From assembly GCF_003576645.1 (NCBI RefSeq), contig NC_044917.1, positions 6,200,252 to 6,264,251 of the forward strand: a stretch of DNA of 64,000 bases, read 5' to 3'. This DNA comes from Ipomoea triloba. Lineage: Eukaryota; Streptophyta; Magnoliopsida; Solanales; Convolvulaceae. The position numbers and the translations under genes are program-made. Below, piece by piece: positions 58,466-64,000 of this stretch. Below the pieces are notes generated by a model, which worked only from the letters and a program-made list of their open reading frames with translations, had not been told where the DNA came from and made no database searches. Positions within the stretch are counted from its first letter, which is position 1. Each line of letters starts with the position of its first letter.

Positions 58466-58482
<17 letters not shown>
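57211..58482. repeat. Homogeneous 24-bp minisatellite, 53 units
   Basis: The unit is ATTTTAA followed by 17 T. The word ATTTTAA occurs every 24 bases from 57211 to 58459 without a single visible deviation, which is 53 starts and 52 exact periods. A T-rich lead-in (57159-57210, with shorter variants TAATTTATTTTTA) and a longer T run at the right edge border it. It begins about 345 bases downstream of the ribokinase stop codon. Confidence 0.97.
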
Positions 58483-58497
<15 letters not shown>

Positions 58498-59134
58498 ATT
58501 TTATTTGCTTGTTTTACCTGAAAAGTTATGTTTCACCTTCTTGTGATAGCAATTGTGTTTCAACATTTCTCTTGATCTGATATTATTACTTTGGGCTTGG
58601 CATCAACAGAATTGAAGGTTTGCATCTTTACAAGTGATGATTAAGCTGCTCATAAATCTTTTTATCGTGTCCCTCTCGTTTGTAATGGGACTCCGGACTC
58701 CTGCTTTTTCTGAAGGGAGATGCTCAAGTTGATGAGTTGATATTATGAGGAATGGACTACCTAGATGAGGTTAGCAATTGAGCAGTTTGTGTTTTTCACT
58801 GTTTCTTTGGGACGACATGTGCTCTTCCAATGAATTACTCTTATTTTTTATTGAAGTAAACATGCTCAAAGGAACAAGTGGCGTGCTGTTTATCCTGGAT
58901 TGATTGGATGTGAGACGTTTAATAAAATATTGAGTTTCCGTCTTTTCCTAATCCTTTTTCTTCTTAATGCTATGACTAAAAATAAAGTTTTTGACTAGCT
59001 GAGGCTGTACAATTTTGGGTAAATATTGCTTTTCTCATATAGAAAGAATTTTTATGAATTATATCATTGGTTCTCTCCCTTGTAAAGTCATGATAAAGAT
59101 AAGACGATAGAAACAGTAGTGGAAAATCTTGAAA
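58483..59134. other. Intergenic DNA between RBSK and the DUF7705-like gene
   Basis: No gene is recognised. The right end should contain the 3' UTR of the minus-strand gene that stops at 59135. Confidence 0.5.
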
Positions 59135-60907
59135 TCAATTATCACTATTCCAAATAATTATGTCAAAGTCACCAACTCTCCATTCTGCGTGTTCATTCTC
59201 ACTAATGAATATCTCTGTTCCCAGATCAATAGATGGCCATGATCTCTTAGCTGGGGAAGTCCCTGGATCCTGCAACATCACAAAACCATTCATCATTAAG
59301 AAAGCTTTGCATTGTTTATGTATTTATGTGCATTGAATTACTGCTTGTGTTCATAGTTTCAGTCTTAAAATGATAGATGACTAAACCAAAAAGGAGAGAA
59401 AAACCTGGTAGAAATAAAGGGAGTCTGAGAGCTTCCCAACATCAAGTTCCCATGTTCTTGGGTCACCTATCCAACCTTCACCCCTCTTGGTTGGATATCC
59501 ATATACCCCCCAGACAGGATGAGGCAAAATTTGCAGTATTTCCTGAGGTTGAGGATTGCTATATGGGTCACACAGGTTATAGGGCTCTTCAAGATGCTCA
59601 GCATTTCCTGGAGAGCAGTACAGGTGATAAGCTTCATAGGGGAAGTTATCTTTGTCTGTGCGATGGATGCGGGTCCCATTTGGGAGGGTGTGGTATGGTG
59701 GACATGACCCAAGGCTCTGGGGATTGCACCATGAGTCTATGCTAGGATTTAGGATCATCTCACTATAGCGAGTAACATCTGAGGTGACATCTCCGCTGCA
59801 TGGATGCCCATTGTTCTTCCAACAACTGCCGATGTCCATAAGGTAAAACTGGCTTCTTGGTCCCCCTCCATGCATTACTTCTAATGTGAATCTCACTTTG
59901 AAATTTGGTGATTCTGGAACCTAAAATATGTGAACTTTTAGACAAGAAAACTAGAGTTATGTGTGTTTTCAAAAAAAAAAAAGACATTACCCTTTTCAAC
60001 ATTCCTCTTGTTTGATAATGATATCCACCAGAAAATCCTACCGTTGCATCTGATCTTAGGTATAGCATCAACCATGGGTATTTCTTTGATGTCTTCAAGT
60101 AATGGTGAAAATTCCAACTTCCTTTCTCAACTTCCTTCTCCCATGTCACTGCATAATACGAGTACGAAGAATTTTTATCCGTTCTTGCCTTCTCAATGTC
60201 ATCATTATCCAAATCCCATGTTCCATAGAAGCTCCCCTTCAGTTTGCCTTCCTGAATAGTAGTATAGTTATGATAAATCTGGGGCATGTTCATACAACCT
60301 TTCCCAAAGCATGGGAACCCAGTTTCTGGTGTGGGAAGGAACACTTTCCTGCCATTTTTAGGGCACAATGCTGCCATTGTATCCATGTTTCCACTCTTGA
60401 GCATTATCATCCAGAACTGCCATGGCTTTGGTTCATCTTTAACTTCGCATTTATCACCCAAGTATAGTTCCTTCCACGCCGCATATTGATCAACAGTGGT
60501 GGTCCAGAGTCCTTGATAGAAAGCATCTGATATACCAAGCTTGTTCTCCCTCTCAGTCACCCTATGTATTAAGCTGACTTTTTTTCCAAAAATAATGTCA
60601 AATTTAGATTTCTTTTCAAGAATAGGCTAACCTTGGTATTTAAGGAAATGTGGTAGAAATAAGGGAACTCACTGGGTGAAGTAGAATTGTCAATGTCAAA
60701 GCAATCTGCCTGCCTTGGACTCCCCATCTCTGGAGCTTCTTCACCAACCTCATTGCACTGATTCCATGCTTCAATGGCTATTCTAAGACCATCTCTTCTC
60801 ATCCCAGGATCACCAATGGCTGAAAATTGTTCTTGATTGGAAGAGATCACTGAGTTGAAAAATGCAATTGCGAGAACCGATACAACACAAAACTGCTGCA
60901 GAAACAT
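59135..60907 (-). CDS. Secreted plant protein of unknown function (DUF7705-like)
   Basis: Exons on the minus strand: 60907-60669, 60561-59991, 59920-59405 and 59269-59135, in total 1461 nt or 486 residues. A hydrophobic N-terminus (MFLQQFCVVSVLAIAFFNSV) acts as signal peptide, so the product should be secreted. Conserved blocks are IGDPGMRRDGLRIAIEAWNQ, KPWQFWMIMLKSGN, FPCFGKGCMN, KYPWLMLYLRSDAT, GGYHYQTRGML, SQFYLMDIGSCWKNNG, HPCSGDVTSDVTRYSEM, CDPYSNPQ and GEGWIGDPRTWELDVG. It has many Cys and N-glycosylation sites. The family is conserved in plants but I know no tested function. The exon 1 donor is uncertain: only GA|GTTCCC keeps the frame, while a better-looking GTGAGT four bases upstream does not. 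The start is the ATG at 60907, just before the hydrophobic stretch. Confidence 0.85.
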
Positions 60908-61397
60908 TATTAGCAAGTGTGTTCAAAACAAATTTTCTGACTTCATAACTAGTTTGGCAGCATAGTATATATACAGGAACTTTAGATAATAAACGAAGCC
61001 TTTGTGTTTTACACATTTTTGCACTTAAAGGGTTAATGGGTTGTCCACAAGTAGCAGCTTTGACGACAATCAAATATGGTTGGTGAGAAGTTTATTTTCA
61101 AGCATTTTTTTTTCTTTTGGTAATTCTCACAAACAAGTTTTCTGCATTACCTAAAGTCAATCAATATTCAAAACTAACATGGGATTACTTTGCAAATGCA
61201 TAAAATTCTTCAATATAATTCATGACTGAGCAAATTGCAAGCAAACTTAAGCTCAAACACAGACGAAAATCCTTCATTGATGACTACCAAACTCAACTTA
61301 AGGAATTGATTCAGATTTGTTAATGCCCACATAGTTTGCAATTAAGTACGAGAAAATACAACTGGTGTGAAGATTGTGTGGACAGCTACGAGATTAC
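60908..61397. other. Upstream region of the DUF7705-like gene and 3' side of BASS1
   Basis: Both neighbouring genes are on the minus strand, so this holds the promoter of the secreted-protein gene and the 3' UTR of the transporter. A TATATATA stretch lies at 60965-60972, about 60 bases upstream of the start codon (minus strand), a plausible TATA element. No gene is seen. Confidence 0.5.
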
Positions 61398-64000
61398 TCA
61401 GTCCCGCATTTCTGAGGGAACAGAACGCCTCCAGATTCCAGCTAAAGCACTGCCAAAGATTGAGTGGCAGACGCTAGAAACAGCACAGGGCACTGCAGTA
61501 AGTGGATTCCCAAAGTGTTGGGTGGCAAGAACTACTCCAAGAACTGAGTTCTGCACCATAAAATGATGAGTTAATCGCGGAAAGGTTAACAATTGCTATT
61601 AATTAGCACAGAAATGGAGAAATAACAATTTCATAAAAATGTAAGCAACACAAGGAAAAATGTGTAAATATATTTTTAAAAAATTATAAATATTAATTAT
61701 CTATTAGGTTTATGATAAAAAGTACTCCATAATAGACTAATAAATAAAAGTAAGTAATGTACTAGTCTATTAGAGTTGCTACTTGCTGGAGTCACAGCTA
61801 CATGATTTGCAACTTGAATAAAGAGTCAAAAACTAAAGAGTCTTTCTGAATAAGTTAGGAGTAGGGCTTTTGGTTTTGCATATTTTCACCCTAATGATGG
61901 GCTTGGTATTGCAATTTTTTTTAAAGATGGGCTTGCACATAGCTTTACCAAAACTAAGTGATTTTTTGAAGTACTAAAGTGGATTGTAAACTCATGGTCA
62001 TAGCTTGTCAGCACTTTTTTTTTTAATAATAGTTCGTAATCGTGACCAGTCCAATTTGAACTGTAACCGATGGTTCATGGCCCTCATGCCTTCATCGTTC
62101 GTCAAAATAAAAAACCTTAATTGCAACAATAGTACATCTGGTTCGAACCTTAAAACCTTTCATACGGTTTAGGTTTAGGTTTAGTTCACACAGTGCATGA
62201 TTCGGTTTTGAAAAACTGAACTGTGGCCACCTCTATAGTAATCCATTAGCACATCCTTTTCATTTAATTGCAAGAATTTTTTTTATGCAGTCCAACATTG
62301 TGCATTGAGATGATTTCAAATATGAAAAAGATATGCAAATGCCCATTAAAAATAAACCTTTCACAAGTCATTGTATTATTGCATACCTGCATACCAACTT
62401 CAATAGAGATTGTCCTTGAAGATGATACATCAATCCCAAGCATCCTGGCGAGGAAATAGCCAAAGAAGAACCCAGAGGAATGAAGAAGAGTGGTAGCAAG
62501 AACCACCTGTAGACCTGATGTGAGGATTGCAGAAGAGCTTTGTGCAATGGCATTTCCACAAAGAACTGCAACAGTTGCTACAGCAATCGGAGGCATCACG
62601 GGAGAGACAACTTTGACAAGGCTTTGGAAATACTGATTCAGAAATGCGCCTGCTAAAACAGGAAGGAGTACCACCTGCAGTTGGCTTGTAAAGTAAGATT
62701 ATGGTCCTAACAAATAAAAGATATGTTCCGTCTCAATTAAAAGTCTAAACTGCTCTTTATCAAGTAGTGCAGAAGTTCGAACTTCGAACTACATTCAAAT
62801 TCTATGACCTTTTTTGTTTTTGTTTGGCTATGGTACCACACTAACACGATAGAAATAACTGCTTGACGAGGAATGTTACCTGCAAAGTGGACACAAAAAG
62901 TCCAGCTGCATCCACTGCAACATATTGCCCTGCAAGCTTGGCTGTGAGAAAAGGGGTCATGACCTGTAACCAACTTAGAATTACTTGAGAGGTTTTGCAG
63001 GAAGATAATTGCAACAAATATAGGCTAAGGCTAGTAAGAGTGGCCACACAGAATGTCCTCTACAGATCATATAGATGCATTAAGGTTGAGTATTACATGG
63101 TTGTAGTATGCATTAACTTGAAAATGCTAAGTAAAGAGAAATTGCAGTATGGATTAACTTGAAAAGAACTGAAATTTCTGTAAGAAATGAAGCAAATACA
63201 CAGGAAAAAAAAAAATTGAGCTACCAACCACAGCAGATAGGGTACTTGCAGCAGTCATCAAGACTGAAAGAGCCACATTTCCCCTGCACATATGAAGTAG
63301 CCAGGAGTCCTGTCTTAGTGAAATAGAGGGAAAGAAATTATATCCCAAAAAACATTCAAATACCTTGCAATGTAAGTGACAATGTTGCTTGCTGTCCCTG
63401 TGAAGTGACGAAAAACGATTTAAGGAGAGCAGAAACCGGAAGGCCATAAAACAAGTATCTTAGTTCTAATTTGTACCTCCAGGACAGCAGCCAACTAAAA
63501 TTAAGCCCGCGGCATAATGGGACGGCAAGTTCAACAGCTTACTTACAAAAAATCCTGATAAAGGCATTATCTGCATTACAAATTTTTCATGTTAGTGGTA
63601 AGGAAAGCAAACTGGATACTTCTATAATAGCATGCATGCTTATACCACCAGTTATTCATGCACACTTTTCAGCTTAATATAAGAGCACCAATCATTCACC
63701 CATAAATATGATTGGAAAAGAAAAAGAAAGAGACCGAGTACTGAAGCAGAAAACCAGACAGCAATTCCTTGGGCATAGCCAATGCAGAACGAAGATCATC
63801 AAACGTCAGAGTCATGCCCATGCCAAGCATAGTAAGAGTGATTCCCATGACGGTCCATTTGGGCTGGACCCAACTGAACGAGCTGGGCTTCACTAAGCCT
63901 AAAAAGCAGCCTAGTGCAACCCAAACCGGGAAAGCAGTAGATACGGCTTCACCAATTACTTCAACCCATTCCCTAAAACTTCTCTTGTTGTCATCACTTC
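61398..64000 (-). CDS. BASS1: Sodium/metabolite cotransporter BASS1-type, chloroplastic, 5' end missing
   Basis: Bile-acid:sodium symporter family carrier of the plastid envelope. Exons on the minus strand: at least 64000-63735 (continues beyond the edge), 63570-63477, 63397-63364, 63283-63229, 62963-62880, 62674-62387 and 61550-61398. Phases agree. Conserved blocks in order are [148 protein letters not shown] and [19 protein letters not shown]. It resembles remembered Arabidopsis BASS1 (At1g78560), not BASS2, which has a quite different core. The transit peptide and first helices lie outside the window. The donor after QYS is GTCTCT, weak but frame-consistent. The last intron is 836 bases. 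Transported substrate unknown. Confidence 0.9.

Noticed and set aside
57211..58482. CRISPR-like or coding repeat array
   Set aside because: Units have no distinct spacers, are all A/T, and the organism is a plant; this is a minisatellite.

Overview
This window is nuclear DNA of a flowering plant (a eudicot, probably an asterid). Genes are split by GT-AG introns, intergenic DNA is AT-rich, chloroplast-targeted proteins are encoded, and the space between genes is full of plant-type mobile elements: an L1-like LINE, tRNA-derived SINEs, foldback/Mutator-like elements, Tourist-like MITEs and hAT pieces. I cannot name the species from sequence alone.

Layout from left to right. Positions 1-4421 (minus) hold the 5' part of a synaptotagmin-like SMP/C2 lipid-transfer protein (NTMC2T6 type), interrupted by a ~1.79 kb direct duplication joined by a single N. 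Positions 5829-9712 are a dead, 5'-truncated LINE, with a foldback element (9713-10286) in its poly-A tail. Positions 12332-15830 (+) encode the RNA polymerase I factor TAF1B/Rrn7. Positions 19373-21517 (+) encode a small two-helix membrane protein of the 'ribosomal protein L18a-like' family. Positions 21.5-32.6 kb are gene-free, with one sequencing gap and several terminal-inverted-repeat elements. Positions 32.7-47.0 kb hold three tandem cytochrome P450 genes of the CYP72A family. The second and third are a recent duplication. Positions 48157-50063 (+) encode a chloroplast chalcone-isomerase-like fatty-acid-binding protein (FAP3). A MAPKKK pseudogene scrap follows. Positions 51209-53214 (minus) encode a plastid methionine sulfoxide reductase B, and 54571-56866 (+) encode ribokinase. 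Positions 57211-58482 are a perfectly regular 24-bp minisatellite. Positions 59135-60907 (minus) encode a secreted protein of unknown function (DUF7705-like), and 61398-64000 (minus) encode a plastid BASS1-type sodium/metabolite transporter that runs off the right edge.

Splice sites were worked out by hand from reading frame, GT/AG borders and remembered family sequences. For every complete gene the exon lengths add up to a multiple of three. Most single-copy genes recall one ancestral eudicot block (Arabidopsis chromosome 1 near At1g53520-At1g53670), into which the P450 array appears to have expanded. The most informative signals are the P450 array, where paralogous flanks give 'empty sites' that order two mobile-element insertions after the gene duplication, and the two structures that look like assembly or repeat-expansion anomalies (the 1.79 kb duplication at the N and the 24-bp array). 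I found no clear evidence of a wholly new biological system.
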